This document shows positions 34,803-44,679 of a DNA stretch of 64,000 nt, piece by piece (the stretch's first letter is position 1; each line of letters opens with the position of its first letter). The DNA lies in assembly GCF_041379945.2 (NCBI RefSeq), contig NZ_JBFTXJ020000005.1:124001-188000 (forward strand). Reading direction: 5' to 3'. Both the position numbers and the translations under genes were made by a program. This stretch comes from Aneurinibacillus sp. REN35. Lineage in GTDB: Bacteria > Bacillota > Bacilli > Aneurinibacillales > Aneurinibacillaceae. The notes beneath the pieces are model-generated. The model was not told the origin of the DNA. It saw only the letters and a program-made list of their open reading frames with translations, and searched no databases.

Positions 34803-35561
34803 TTATGTCGATTTGGCTGTCGTCCGTCCCATCTTGGAAAAAGCAGCCGGTTGATACGCCTCTTTTCGTAAGCGGCAATCATAATAAGCAATCGTTAGAA
34901 TAGCCGCTTCCACTGGCAGCAGCAAGACATACAGCAAGCATTGCACACCCAAGGCGATCAATATGTTTGTACTAAAAGACGCAAGCGCAATATCTACAAG
35001 CAGCAGACTGGTCGCATATTCCAGAACAAAGCAGAAAATGAGAAAGAAAAAAACTTTTATAGCCGATCCAGTAACCAGTTCTTTGCTTCGAACGAGTGAT
35101 TCAACAATGCCTGTCTTCTCTTTTATAAGCACCTGAGGATAGAAGGCAAACCAAACCAACATAACAAGCCCTGGAACAATGAGTAGTATCAAGCCGAATA
35201 CGATAAATAAGCAGGTGAGCACTGCTGTAAAGAAGACAGGCCAGCCGTATCGAAAAAGGGCGCCGAGTGACTCTGTAAAAGATGGATGATTCCCTTCCTT
35301 CTCCTGAATCATTTCATATAGCAGCGGAATACGGATCATCGTGCTGCCTACAAGTGCGAATACCAACGTATTCAATCCGGCATAGATTCTGACAATTGGA
35401 TTAGATACATCCACAGGTACGGCAAACAAAAGAAATAGCAGATAAATTGGAAGACCGACCGTTATCGAAAGCGCAAAAAAACGCAAAAAATGGCGGCGAT
35501 ATACTAGAAGCCCTGTCTTGATAACTTGCAGCACACCAAGCGGACGTGATTTCTCGTTCAT
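34803..35561 (-). CDS. Polytopic membrane protein in the Tad locus
   Basis: A 252-residue integral membrane protein with six hydrophobic segments, beginning MNEKSRPLGVLQVIKTGLLVYRRHFLRFF. It resembles the DUF975/glycerophosphoryl-phosphodiesterase membrane-domain group by its pattern of a short cytoplasmic helix then TM pairs. ATG 35561 has GGGAGG 6 bases upstream. Lying between tadV and tadE, it is likely an accessory membrane component, but no classical Tad gene matches. Confidence 0.6.
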   Translation of the reverse strand: MNEKSRPLGVLQVIKTGLLVYRRHFLRFFALSITVGLPIYLLFLLFAVPVDVSNPIVRIYAGLNTLVFALVGSTMIRIPLLYEMIQEKEGNHPSFTESLGALFRYGWPVFFTAVLTCLFIVFGLILLIVPGLVMLVWFAFYPQVLIKEKTGIVESLVRSKELVTGSAIKVFFFLIFCFVLEYATSLLLVDIALASFSTNILIALGVQCLLYVLLLPVEAAILTIAYYDCRLRKEAYQPAAFSKMGRTTAKST

Positions 35562-35574
35562 TTCGTTCCTCCCC

Positions 35575-36096
35575 TCATCCATTGTTATAAAAGTAGAATC
35601 CGGCGATTCCACAGCCTATTACAATCGCAATACCGTACGGAAACGCGCCCGCTTTTCCCGGATTCATCTCCGTACGAAAAAGCGGGTGAGTTCCCGCCAT
35701 ACCCGCAAACATCCATATTAGCCGCCTACACGTCATAAGCAACGTCCTGTCTTTAAGCATAAAGAACAATGCCAGCACGCCTCCCGCCAATCCCATAAAT
35801 ACAGCAGTCACCAGCACGAAACGCACACCAAAAAACGCACCAATACACGCAAGAAGCTTCACATCTCCTGCACCCATCCCACCGAGCGCGAATGGAATAA
35901 AAAGGAGCGCCGTCCCTGTCAGGAATCCACCAAGGGCGGACACAAAAGGGTCCCAGCCCTGCACTGCGTTAAGAAGCAGCCCTACGGCGATTCCTGGCAG
36001 GGTGACGAGATTAGGAATGCGTCTATAGCGTATATCCATATACATGGCTGCCGCCAAAAGGACAATCAGCAGCATTATTTTTATCTCCACGATCAT
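35575..36096 (-). CDS. tadV: Prepilin peptidase TadV/CpaA
   Basis: A 173-residue type IV prepilin peptidase (A24) with both catalytic Asp motifs: YMDIRYRRIPN near the N-terminus and GMGAGDVKLL (GxGD) in the middle. It has several transmembrane helices but lacks the methylase domain of full PilD, as is usual for TadV/CpaA. It cleaves the Flp leader. AAGGGG precedes ATG. Confidence 0.92.
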   Translation of the reverse strand: MIVEIKIMLLIVLLAAAMYMDIRYRRIPNLVTLPGIAVGLLLNAVQGWDPFVSALGGFLTGTALLFIPFALGGMGAGDVKLLACIGAFFGVRFVLVTAVFMGLAGGVLALFFMLKDRTLLMTCRRLIWMFAGMAGTHPLFRTEMNPGKAGAFPYGIAIVIGCGIAGFYFYNNG

Positions 36097-36112
36097 GCGC
36101 TAAAACCCCTTA

Positions 36113-36298
36113 TCATTCACCGCTACCGCCTTTGGTCTGTAGTTTATCGGCAATATCTTTAAAAATACCCTCTAACTTCCCGCCGATTGTCGTCAGACCC
36201 ACTACCGCCGCTACAGCTACTAGAGCGAGAATTAGACCGTATTCACTCAGCGCCTGTCCCTCTTCATCACGGTATAATTTTTTGAGCATGTCCATCAT
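36113..36298 (-). CDS. flp: Flp-type pilin
   Basis: A 61-residue class IVb prepilin. A short basic leader ends in EEG and the mature protein starts QALSEYGLILALVAVAAVVG: the Gly/Gln cleavage site, Glu at +5 and Tyr at +6 are the Flp hallmarks. ATG 36298 has GGGGGT 6 bases upstream; a tandem ATG follows at 36295. The pilin would form thin surface fibres for adhesion or biofilm. Confidence 0.95.
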   Translation of the reverse strand: MMDMLKKLYRDEEGQALSEYGLILALVAVAAVVGLTTIGGKLEGIFKDIADKLQTKGGSGE

Positions 36299-36342
36299 GA
36301 TGTCACCCCCTTTCAAGGCTTGCATACAAATTGCTAACCATA

Positions 36343-37257
36343 CTATTCAGTAAACAGCATTCGAATAATAGAAATGAGCGCCGGACCGAGCAGAAAAATC
36401 AGCATCGCCGGAAACACAAAGAGAAGCATGGGAAAGAATAATTTCAGCGACGCCTTCTCACCCAGCGTCACAGCCGCCTGCTTGCGTCGTGTCCAAATCT
36501 CCTGCGCTTGCTCCCGAATGATGCGAGTCAGCCCCGAAGAACCTTTCTCAAGTCCTTGCACAAGCGCTGAGAGGAATACGCTTAGATCCGGAACATCACA
36601 GCGTTCCGACATGCGCTGAAATGCCTCGACCTGCGAAATGCCTAGACGAATCTCTTCGAGTGTCTGCCGGAATTCGGCGGCCAAGATTCCTTCCTGCTGA
36701 AGAGTCTGCTGCTCCAGCGCCGATGTAAGATTCAATCCGGAGTCTGTCATTACGGCAAGTGTATTTAAAAACATGGGCATCTCTTTCTCCATTTTCTCTT
36801 TTCTGCGCCGTACGGCAATCTTTATAAAAGAATCTGGAAGATAGTAGAACCCAATCGGCATTGCAACCGCAAAGTAGTAGAACAAAGCACTGCCTTTACT
36901 GAGTGCAATCAAGCTGAAATAGAGAAGAGCTACAAAGGCGGAAACAAGCTTGATAGCAAAGAAATCTTCCTGTGTATACCGCTTTAAAAAACCTGAGCGC
37001 GCCAGCATATCCAGTACCTGCCGATGACGCGGCGCCTGCACGTTAATAGTAGAGCGGCTGAGCAGCCATAGACCAAACGGACGAACTGCATTCCACAGCG
37101 TCCAAAGCGGTCTTCCCTTCTCTCCTGCCGGAAGATTCATCTTCAATGTTTTCAAGGAAATATTGGAGCGGAAGGATTCTCCACGCGCCAGTTTTGGAAG
37201 CGGCAGCGCTACCAATAGTATCAGGCAAAAAACAAGAACCGAGATAAGAAATGGCAA
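36343..37257 (-). CDS. tadC: Flp pilus assembly membrane protein TadC
   Basis: A 304-residue type II secretion F-domain protein. The F-domain core is LNTLAVMTDSGLNLTSALEQ, EIRLGISQVEAFQRMSERCD and a final hydrophobic pair (LLFVFPAMLIFLLGPALISII). With TadB it forms the inner-membrane platform. It starts at TTG 37257 with GGAGG 8 bases upstream. It precedes flp. Confidence 0.9.
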   Translation of the reverse strand: MPFLISVLVFCLILLVALPLPKLARGESFRSNISLKTLKMNLPAGEKGRPLWTLWNAVRPFGLWLLSRSTINVQAPRHRQVLDMLARSGFLKRYTQEDFFAIKLVSAFVALLYFSLIALSKGSALFYYFAVAMPIGFYYLPDSFIKIAVRRRKEKMEKEMPMFLNTLAVMTDSGLNLTSALEQQTLQQEGILAAEFRQTLEEIRLGISQVEAFQRMSERCDVPDLSVFLSALVQGLEKGSSGLTRIIREQAQEIWTRRKQAAVTLGEKASLKLFFPMLLFVFPAMLIFLLGPALISIIRMLFTE

Positions 37258-37270
37258 CGCCTCGTCCTCC

Positions 37271-38275
37271 TTAAATTTTGATGTCCATAATTTTTTTGCT
37301 AATAATGAAGTTCATGACCAGAAATAAGACCCCAAGCACAAGCATCCCCTGTCCAAGAGCAGTATCATACATCGGCTTCATATACTCAGGTGAGAGAAAC
37401 ATAAGCACAAGCAGAATCACAAAGGGAGTAACCGAAAGAATTGAAGCCTCTGAACGCTTGCTGGCAGTGGCAACAAGAATTTCGTTCTGAATGGTAATCT
37501 TATCCCCGATGATCTTTGCTACACTCGCCATAACTTCAGCTAAGTTTCCACCACTTGTCTTAGCGTGTAAGCTGGCATTTACAAAATCCTGTACGTCCTC
37601 CCCTTTCATACGTAGCTTAAAGCGATGGAGGGCTTCCTCAAGCGAAGCGCCCATCTTTATGTCATACACGATAATCTCTAGCTCCTGAATGATTGGTTTT
37701 TCTTTCTGCTTCCCATATAGTCGCTTCATGTCCTCAAGCGCCCTCTCCAACGCACTTACAAATGATAAACCTGACTTTAAGGAGTTAGAGATCGAATATA
37801 GCGCCTCCTTGAACTGTAAATTGAATGTCTCCTGTCGCTTCTTCACTTTGGTGCTGATATAGTATTTGGGATAGTAAAGAGCAAAGAATACCGCAAAGCA
37901 CAAGGCAAGAAATATATTCTGAAAAAGAATAAATCCGAAGAAGAATGTTCCTATACCGACCGCTATCATAAGGAGGTTATAGGTTTTACGAGGCATGATA
38001 CCCCCGATCTTATCCTCCGTTTGAAATAATGCCTGTCCTTGTTCGCCGCCTTGACTTATCTGCTCATCGCCTCGCAGCTCCCGCAAATAGCTTGATAAGA
38101 ACTGCTCCTCTGCCCCTTTGGGCTGAAATATATTCTTCATCATGCCGATGAATTCATAGACAAAGAAGAAGATATAGATTGCGATAATGATCGCAAAGGC
38201 AGGTGATTCCGGTGGAACATATTCATAAGCGAAGAAGCCAAGCACAAGAAAAAACACCGGTATAATTAGATGCAT
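37271..38275 (-). CDS. tadB: Flp pilus assembly membrane protein TadB
   Basis: A 334-residue T2SS F-domain protein with five hydrophobic segments and the core SISNSLKSGLSFVSALERALEDM and DIKMGASLEEALHRFKLRM. I chose ATG 38275 because AGGTG lies 6 bases upstream; an upstream GTG (38284) overlaps the tadA stop. It pairs with TadC as the assembly platform. Confidence 0.9.
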   Translation of the reverse strand: MHLIIPVFFLVLGFFAYEYVPPESPAFAIIIAIYIFFFVYEFIGMMKNIFQPKGAEEQFLSSYLRELRGDEQISQGGEQGQALFQTEDKIGGIMPRKTYNLLMIAVGIGTFFFGFILFQNIFLALCFAVFFALYYPKYYISTKVKKRQETFNLQFKEALYSISNSLKSGLSFVSALERALEDMKRLYGKQKEKPIIQELEIIVYDIKMGASLEEALHRFKLRMKGEDVQDFVNASLHAKTSGGNLAEVMASVAKIIGDKITIQNEILVATASKRSEASILSVTPFVILLVLMFLSPEYMKPMYDTALGQGMLVLGVLFLVMNFIISKKIMDIKI

Positions 38276-38284
38276 GGTCTTCAC

Positions 38285-39682
38285 CTACCTTTCCGTTAGT
38301 ACCTTCCACTCGCTAGAATCCATTAGGTTCGGGTCGATGGACACTCCACTTGTTACCAACTTCTCTAACGCTTTGACTTTATTACCGGTTGGCACCAATT
38401 CTCCGCGCAGCTTTCCATTCTCATCTACTCCATACACTTGAAAAGAAAAAATATCCCGTATTCTAATCTCGTTGCCATCGGAGTCAAGAATCTCAGTAAT
38501 CTGTACGACCCTTCTTGTACCATCCCGGAATTTGCTTAGATGTACAATGAAGTCAATCGAAGAGGCGATTTGGTGGCGAATAGCCGAAACGGGGAATTCG
38601 ACACCTGCCATCAACACCATGGTTTCTAAGCGCGTGAGCATGTCGCGCGCCGAGTTGGAGTGTCCCGTTGTAATAGAGCCATCATGACCTGTATTCATCG
38701 CCTGCAGCATATCAAGGGCTTCACCGCCGCGCACCTCCCCGACTACGATACGATCGGGACGCATACGCAGAGCGGTAATAATCAAATTCCGAATGGGAAT
38801 AGCCCCTTTGCCTTCAATATTAGACGGACGCGCTTCGAGCCGAATTAGGTTTTTAACCTGAGATAGTTTTAACTCGGCAGCGTCCTCGATCGTAATGACC
38901 CTCTCGCGCTCCTCGATGTACATGCTAAGAGCATTAAGGAAGGTGGTCTTTCCTGAACCGGTCCCGCCAGAGACGATAATGTTATAACGGGCCTTGACTA
39001 ATTGCCGTAAGAAATTGGCTGCTTGCTCGTTGATGGCACCAAATGCGCTCAACTGCTCCATCGTATATGGATTTTCCGGAAATTTCCTAATGGTTACAGC
39101 TGCCCCATCAAGCGAAATCGGATTGATAACAACATTGACACGCGACCCGTCAGGAAGACGCGCATCCACAATCGGATCACTTTCATCTACTTTTCGATTG
39201 ACTTTGGAAACAATTTTTTCGATCAGATGCATAAGCTCTGCAGCGTTGCTGAATTTCAGCGGATTGCCCTGCGAGTCAAGCACCCGCTGAATCTCCCCCT
39301 TCTTCTCGATGAAGATAGTCTCCGGGCCATTAATCATAATTTCTGTAATCTCTGGATCATGTAAATAAGGTTCAATAATGCCGTAACCGAACATGTTGCG
39401 CAGAAGCTTATGCAGTACTTCGTTCTTCTCATAGGAGCTAAGCATAAGCCAGGAGTATGCGCCTTCTGTTTCTTCTTCAAGAAAACGCCAGGCAATCTCA
39501 CGGATCGCCCCCTCATCCTGTCGGCTTTCCAATTCTTTGACCGTATTATCCTGTGTCAGCTTCTCCCTCAGGTGGCGAATTAACTGCTCAATCCCCTGCT
39601 CTGCACTCTTCTTATCAGCAGTTGCTCCACCTATCACTTTGTCTGCATGCTGAAAGTTTTTTAGTAAATGCTCTATGCTCAT
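38285..39682 (-). CDS. tadA: Flp pilus ATPase TadA/CpaF
   Basis: A 465-residue GspE/VirB11-type secretion ATPase. Walker A is [16 protein letters not shown], the Asp-box lies around [12 protein letters not shown], and Walker B is [23 protein letters not shown]. The N-terminal domain has the typical [23 protein letters not shown]. It powers pilus extension. GGAGG precedes ATG. Confidence 0.95.
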   Translation of the reverse strand: MSIEHLLKNFQHADKVIGGATADKKSAEQGIEQLIRHLREKLTQDNTVKELESRQDEGAIREIAWRFLEEETEGAYSWLMLSSYEKNEVLHKLLRNMFGYGIIEPYLHDPEITEIMINGPETIFIEKKGEIQRVLDSQGNPLKFSNAAELMHLIEKIVSKVNRKVDESDPIVDARLPDGSRVNVVINPISLDGAAVTIRKFPENPYTMEQLSAFGAINEQAANFLRQLVKARYNIIVSGGTGSGKTTFLNALSMYIEERERVITIEDAAELKLSQVKNLIRLEARPSNIEGKGAIPIRNLIITALRMRPDRIVVGEVRGGEALDMLQAMNTGHDGSITTGHSNSARDMLTRLETMVLMAGVEFPVSAIRHQIASSIDFIVHLSKFRDGTRRVVQITEILDSDGNEIRIRDIFSFQVYGVDENGKLRGELVPTGNKVKALEKLVTSGVSIDPNLMDSSEWKVLTER

Positions 39683-39693
39683 CTCTTCGCCTC

Positions 39694-40956
39694 CTACTCA
39701 ATGAAGAAGCTGCGTATGGCAGACGGTTTCTTCAGTTCTTTCGGCGTAAATACCGGGTAAAGCAGATGTGCTAATTTCTTCAGATCATAGTTAACGGATA
39801 GCCATTCTTTATATGCGACAGGCAACCCCTTGTTCATATATCCTTGAATTTGACGGTAATTGTCTGGAATTTCGGCGATAACAGGATAATCTAGCAGTGC
39901 AGCTAATTCGTGATTGTTAAACTCTACATATTTAGACGATTTATTAAAAATGAGATTCACCTTTTCTTTTGGCAGCATCAGCTTATGAAAGAAATCCTTT
40001 ATCTGCAGCAAATTCCATCCTGCAATAATATCTGGTGTAGCAATAAGAAGAATTTTGGTCGCTTCAGTAAAAGCTGCGATATTGCGCTCTGATAGCTCAC
40101 TTGATGTATCAATAATAACCACATCGTAATGAACGCGAACCTGCCGTAGGATAGCCGCCATATCTTCAAGGCTGAGCTTTTCCATTTTGACCGGTGAAGC
40201 GGCAGGTAGAATATGCAGCTCCTCTTCCTTCTCCTGAGTAACAATGACAATATTATCGAGAATCGCACTAAGCAGCTTATCATTTTGCTGAAGCGTACGA
40301 TCTAACTCTAATGCAGTAATTACGCTTGAGAGCCCTTGTCCTTTGACCGGAACCTTAAGCATAGGAGCCACACTTCCGAACATCGATAGGTCAATGAGTA
40401 ATGTTTTTATCCCTTTTTGTGCATAATACAGAGCCATATTGGCAGCGATCGTAGTTTTACCGGTACCGCCCTTTGGCGAATACACCGTATAGATAACACC
40501 CTTCTCTCTCATCTGTTCCGTATCTACTTCAACTTGCGCCAGATCTTTTCGATACTGCTTTGGAAGGGAATGAATGGCAGTGATAAATTGAATTGGCGAT
40601 GCATGCTTATACAGCAGATCAATCTGTTTCGCTGCGAATAATTCCATACGAGAATCATTAAGCGAATCGAAAAGAAGAATAATCTTTCTGCAATCACCCG
40701 CGAGCAGCTCATCAAGAGAGACTTCTGGATTTTCCATCGCATCAACACCAATCAGAACAGCATCAACGCCAAGTTCGATTAGTATATCCTGCCCGTCAGA
40801 GGTCAAAAGTTCTGCGCTATGTACAATTTCAATCCCGACCTCCGGATGCTCACGAAAGTATTCAATTGTGTCTGCTATATAAGCAGAATCCCGATCAAAT
40901 AGTGCGATGCGGATTGTTTTGTCTCGTTTGCCCATCAAAAAAGAGTTATTCATCAT
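39694..40956 (-). CDS. tadZ: TadZ/CpaE pilus localisation ATPase
   Basis: A 420-residue protein. Residues about 14-130 form a receiver-like domain (IRIALFDRDSAYIADTI), and the C-terminal half is a ParA/MinD-type ATPase with deviant Walker A YSPKGGTGKTTIAANMAL and Walker B VVIIDTSSELSE. TadZ places the pilus machine at a cell position. The ribosome site is weak (GGTGAAAT). Confidence 0.88.
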   Translation of the reverse strand: MMNNSFLMGKRDKTIRIALFDRDSAYIADTIEYFREHPEVGIEIVHSAELLTSDGQDILIELGVDAVLIGVDAMENPEVSLDELLAGDCRKIILLFDSLNDSRMELFAAKQIDLLYKHASPIQFITAIHSLPKQYRKDLAQVEVDTEQMREKGVIYTVYSPKGGTGKTTIAANMALYYAQKGIKTLLIDLSMFGSVAPMLKVPVKGQGLSSVITALELDRTLQQNDKLLSAILDNIVIVTQEKEEELHILPAASPVKMEKLSLEDMAAILRQVRVHYDVVIIDTSSELSERNIAAFTEATKILLIATPDIIAGWNLLQIKDFFHKLMLPKEKVNLIFNKSSKYVEFNNHELAALLDYPVIAEIPDNYRQIQGYMNKGLPVAYKEWLSVNYDLKKLAHLLYPVFTPKELKKPSAIRSFFIE

Positions 40957-40968
40957 ATTTCACCATCT

Positions 40969-41895
40969 TTATTGTTTTGGCGTAGCAGCAGGAGCTTGCT
41001 GTGCCGGAGGCTGAGGCTGCTGTCCACTTGCCGGTGGTTGTGCTGGCTTCTGCTGTGGTGCTGTCTGAGCAGGCGGCTGTGCTGGCTTCTGCTGCGGTGC
41101 AGCTTGTGATTGAACTGGTGGCGTCGCTGGTTTTGGCTGTTGTGCTGGCGGTTTAGCTGCTGGTTCTTTTGGCTTTTGAATGAATTTCAATGGACTGCTT
41201 GGCGGAATCCATTCTGTATCAGCATTCAGCGGGTTAAGTACCAGATCAATAATGCCTTTTCGTTTTGCTAAGGTTAAGTCCACAGCCTCCTGCGGCGTAA
41301 CAAGCAAAGTAATGTTTTGCTTGCCTGCCTGTTTTGTCATACCGCCGTCCCCGTTTTTATCAATACCGATGATTTCAAGATGCTGAAGTATATTCGAAGA
41401 GTATACGCCACCTGTCGAATTATCGATCGAAGTAAAAATAACATCAACGAAATCACCATTTTTCAGCGTATTATTTAATGCTCCTTCGGCATCTACACTA
41501 ATCGTTATCGCACGCTTGGTAGTTGGAATAAAAGAAGCCCGATTTACCGAACCATCCGCTTTCAAATATTGGTATGCTTCTTCGCCAAAGGCTATCTCTT
41601 GCGGATTTTTGGTAAGCACTGTCCCTTTGGCAATATCACGCTTGGCTACCGCCTTTTGTAATTCATCCATCGTTTGAAATGAATGCGGGAACACTTTGTT
41701 CTTCGTATCCTGATCAATTTCAGTAAATTCAATCATCTCGTTCGTTAGTACTGTCTGAGCTTTAATATCTTGTGTTGTTACAATAACAGGAACATTCCGC
41801 TTTAAAGATGCCAAGTAGGCATACGTCATATATGCGATCGCTAAAGCAAAAAGAAAGGTAAGAATGGTTTTGGCATTAATCAGTTTCCTGAGCAT
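40969..41895 (-). CDS. cpaB: CpaB/RcpC pilus assembly protein
   Basis: A 308-residue membrane-anchored protein with an N-terminal transmembrane helix, an SAF domain (VPVIVTTQDIKAQTVLTNEMIEF) and the CpaB core KRAITISVDAEGALNNTLKNGDFVDVIFT. The last 65 residues are almost only Pro, Gln, Ala and Lys, which suits wall-spanning in a monoderm. First gene of the Tad locus, with a promoter 60-90 bases upstream. Confidence 0.88.
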   Translation of the reverse strand: MLRKLINAKTILTFLFALAIAYMTYAYLASLKRNVPVIVTTQDIKAQTVLTNEMIEFTEIDQDTKNKVFPHSFQTMDELQKAVAKRDIAKGTVLTKNPQEIAFGEEAYQYLKADGSVNRASFIPTTKRAITISVDAEGALNNTLKNGDFVDVIFTSIDNSTGGVYSSNILQHLEIIGIDKNGDGGMTKQAGKQNITLLVTPQEAVDLTLAKRKGIIDLVLNPLNADTEWIPPSSPLKFIQKPKEPAAKPPAQQPKPATPPVQSQAAPQQKPAQPPAQTAPQQKPAQPPASGQQPQPPAQQAPAATPKQ

Positions 41896-41955
41896 CGTTC
41901 ACCCTCGACTTTACATTGTAAATATATTTGCAATAAATACTACCAATCTAGTAAC

Positions 41956-41985
41956 AATGTAGCCTAGTATTCCTTAGTTTGACAA
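41956..41985 (-). promoter_or_regulatory. Tad operon promoter
   Basis: Minus strand -35 TTGTCA (41980-41985), 18-base spacer, -10 TACATT (41956-41961), about 60 bases before cpaB. Confidence 0.6.
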
Positions 41986-42243
41986 TATTAGAAAACAAAT
42001 CTATGGGAAAATTAGTTATTAGGAATTAACGTTGTAGTTAAATAGGCTTTTTATTTTTTTTGTAAAATATTTTATTGAGTATATTTTTCTTATTTATTCA
42101 AGTCCTTTCTCCCACTCATAAAAAATGCGTATGGATTCTTCCATACGCAAAAGCAAAGTAAAAGCTTATGATCAATTCAAAATAATGGTAGGCACCTCTG
42201 TTTCTTTATGCCCTGAATACAGAAAAATGTTAGTAAAAACAAT
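41986..42243. other. AT-rich intergenic region before the Tad locus
   Basis: Very AT-rich. It holds a terminator TGCGTATGGA-ttct-TCCATACGCA (42126-42149) with T-run on the minus strand for the EAL-GGDEF gene. I see no small gene. Confidence 0.6.
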
Positions 42244-44514
42244 TCAATACAACACAAGTTCATTATATACCTTTGTATGATATTCCACATCATCGACATA
42301 AGAAATGCCTGCAATCTTCTTAGATTCTTTTTTCACACGAGCTGCCTGCTCCGCTACCTGCCCGGCTGTCTTATATGCACCGGGTGCGCACCGCACACCA
42401 GCAAGCGAGATTGACAAAATAGGACAGGTCGCCGATCTCCCTTCTTTTTCAATGTCTTGAAAATAGCTGTAGAAATACTGCTGAATATGCGAAATGATCG
42501 CCTGTACATACTCATGAGCAGCAATAATAATAAAGTCATCTCCACCAATATGACCAAGAAAGCTTTTTTTCCCGCCACTCATCCGAATCGCATCCCAAAG
42601 CATCTGCGATGTTCGACGAATAATCTCATCGCCCATCTCAAATCCAAACTGATCATTAAACCATTTGAATCTATCAAGATCGCAGTATACAACCGTAAAG
42701 TCCTCACATCTCCCCAAACGTCTCGCAATCTCCTGATCAATTCTCACGTTTCCCGGCAGGCCCGTCAATGGATTCGATACTGCAGCGATTTCAAGCTTGG
42801 CCTTGGCCAGCATATCAAGCAGACTTTGTACCGATACAATCCCAGTATATTTTCCGTTTTCTGTAACGATGATTACATCATAAAGGTGAAACGATTGACG
42901 CTCCATTGCCATTTTTGCCACCTGCTCAATATTTTCCCGCCGATCGACAATAAGCGGACTGTGATTCATCAATTGTGCGACGGGGCGTTCATAGTATAGT
43001 GCGACCCCATACTGTCCCCCAAGAATTTTGTAGAGTTGAAATCGCATAATAAGCCCCTTAGGTACCTTATCATCCAACACCACAATACTGTCAATTCTTC
43101 CGTTCCGTTCAAAAATATGATGGATTTCTCGAACTAATGTGTCCTGGCTTACGCATATAGCACTTCGAATAATATCACCAATTTTGCCGCATGGCTCCTC
43201 TATGACAATAGAAGATTGCTCCTCTTGAAGCTGCTTAAGCTTAGCGACAGCCCGTTCTGTTATGTGTGTCTTCTCACGAGCCGGGTGTCCTAATAAGTAT
43301 CCCTGTCCATAATCTATTCCAAGCTTCACGAGCGTTTCAAGCTCACTCTCCGTTTCAATTCCTTCACCAATTATGCGGCATTTCACTTTATCAGCGAATT
43401 GTACAAATGTTTCAACCAGCGCTTGCTTCACAGGATCGGTATCAATATGGCGGATAAGCGCCATATCAAGCTTGATATAATCCGGATAAATCTCCGCAAT
43501 CGCTTCCAAGCTGGAATAGCCGGCACCCGCATCATCCACCGCAAGCAAGTATCCCTTTTTCCGATATTCTTGAATCACCGCACGAAAAGAATCAAAATTC
43601 TTAATGGCATGCCGCTCAGTAATTTCAAATACGATATTATGCGGATTCAACCGATACTCTTCCATTAGCTTAAATACCTGTCCACGCAGCAGGAATGGAT
43701 CATCAATGCTGCGTGCATCAAGATTAATAAACAGCTTTTCAGAGGGCTGAAGCTGAGGTATGCGCGACATCGCATGTCGACGGCATAGCGACTCTAACTG
43801 AAAGCTTGTGCCTGTCTTCTGCGCAAAAGAAAACAGACGGCCCGGCGAGTAAAAATTACTGTTTTCCGGACCGCGCACAAGCGTCTCCCAGCCTAACGGT
43901 ATACCTGTTTTTAGCGATACAATCGGCTGAATCACCGTATGAATATCTTCCTGCTCAATAATACGGCGGAACTCCTGCATCTCCTTAAACTCTTGCGACA
44001 TAAATCCGCACTTCGCCATTTGACTGGCTACTTTGACAGAAGAATACATCTCTTTAACCAAATCCTGGCCTTCAATTTTGGCATATCCGATATGTACCTC
44101 GATATCACTGATATGAGAGTGAGTGATTTTATGGTTTAGTATCTGCTCTACCTCACGTTTTAGCGCCATACAGATCTGGTGCAGCAGTACATCTGTATAT
44201 GGTGTGCTAAATGATAAATAGACCGCATAATCATCGGCCCACAGCTTTTGGACAGCAACGATGTTGGCTGGCGGCCTGATCGTATGCTGACAGGCGATAA
44301 GCAGCGCCTGATCCATATGCTGTAGAATGCGCCCAGCAGTCAAATATCCAAATTTCAATTCAATATCGGAGAGTTTTATAATATCCAGATATACTAGTAC
44401 TACATCACGATATGCCGTCAATTCAGCTTCTACCTGATTTTTTAGCTGTATACGTTGATCTGTATATACGAATGGAGTTGTTTTCTTGCGGAATCGATTC
44501 AAAAATGAAAACAT
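42244..44514 (-). CDS. Bifunctional c-di-GMP protein (EAL, CBS pair, GGDEF)
   Basis: A 756-residue cytoplasmic protein. Residues about 40-170 are a degenerate cyclase-like domain. An EAL phosphodiesterase follows (about 185-430) with ETLVR, FINLD, FEITER, VDDAGAGYSS, YIKLD, GEGIETE and QGYLLG, all catalytic positions kept. Two CBS motifs follow (about 455-590), then a C-terminal GGDEF domain (about 600-750) with active site G-G-D-D-F. It can probably both make and break c-di-GMP; CBS domains usually sense nucleotides. It is transcribed toward the Tad locus but ends in its own terminator, so control of pili is only suggested. Confidence 0.88.
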   Translation of the reverse strand: MFSFLNRFRKKTTPFVYTDQRIQLKNQVEAELTAYRDVVLVYLDIIKLSDIELKFGYLTAGRILQHMDQALLIACQHTIRPPANIVAVQKLWADDYAVYLSFSTPYTDVLLHQICMALKREVEQILNHKITHSHISDIEVHIGYAKIEGQDLVKEMYSSVKVASQMAKCGFMSQEFKEMQEFRRIIEQEDIHTVIQPIVSLKTGIPLGWETLVRGPENSNFYSPGRLFSFAQKTGTSFQLESLCRRHAMSRIPQLQPSEKLFINLDARSIDDPFLLRGQVFKLMEEYRLNPHNIVFEITERHAIKNFDSFRAVIQEYRKKGYLLAVDDAGAGYSSLEAIAEIYPDYIKLDMALIRHIDTDPVKQALVETFVQFADKVKCRIIGEGIETESELETLVKLGIDYGQGYLLGHPAREKTHITERAVAKLKQLQEEQSSIVIEEPCGKIGDIIRSAICVSQDTLVREIHHIFERNGRIDSIVVLDDKVPKGLIMRFQLYKILGGQYGVALYYERPVAQLMNHSPLIVDRRENIEQVAKMAMERQSFHLYDVIIVTENGKYTGIVSVQSLLDMLAKAKLEIAAVSNPLTGLPGNVRIDQEIARRLGRCEDFTVVYCDLDRFKWFNDQFGFEMGDEIIRRTSQMLWDAIRMSGGKKSFLGHIGGDDFIIIAAHEYVQAIISHIQQYFYSYFQDIEKEGRSATCPILSISLAGVRCAPGAYKTAGQVAEQAARVKKESKKIAGISYVDDVEYHTKVYNELVLY

Positions 44515-44633
44515 GGCGATTTATCCTCCCTTTTTCCTCCTTTCATTATGCCAAGTAAACATTAATCATTTGTAAATAGCATGTAAAAAGACCCGAAAAT
44601 ATTTCACAAGAGTGTATCTTAAGACATAAAAAA

Positions 44634-44660
44634 TAGAGAGAAGGTGATGCCCTCTCTCTA
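44634..44660 (-). terminator. thrS terminator
   Basis: TAGAGAGAaGG ... CCtCTCTCTA stem followed on the minus strand by TTTTTTATG, 20 bases after the thrS stop. Confidence 0.8.
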
Positions 44661-44679
44661 CGTTATATTCTATTGTTGC

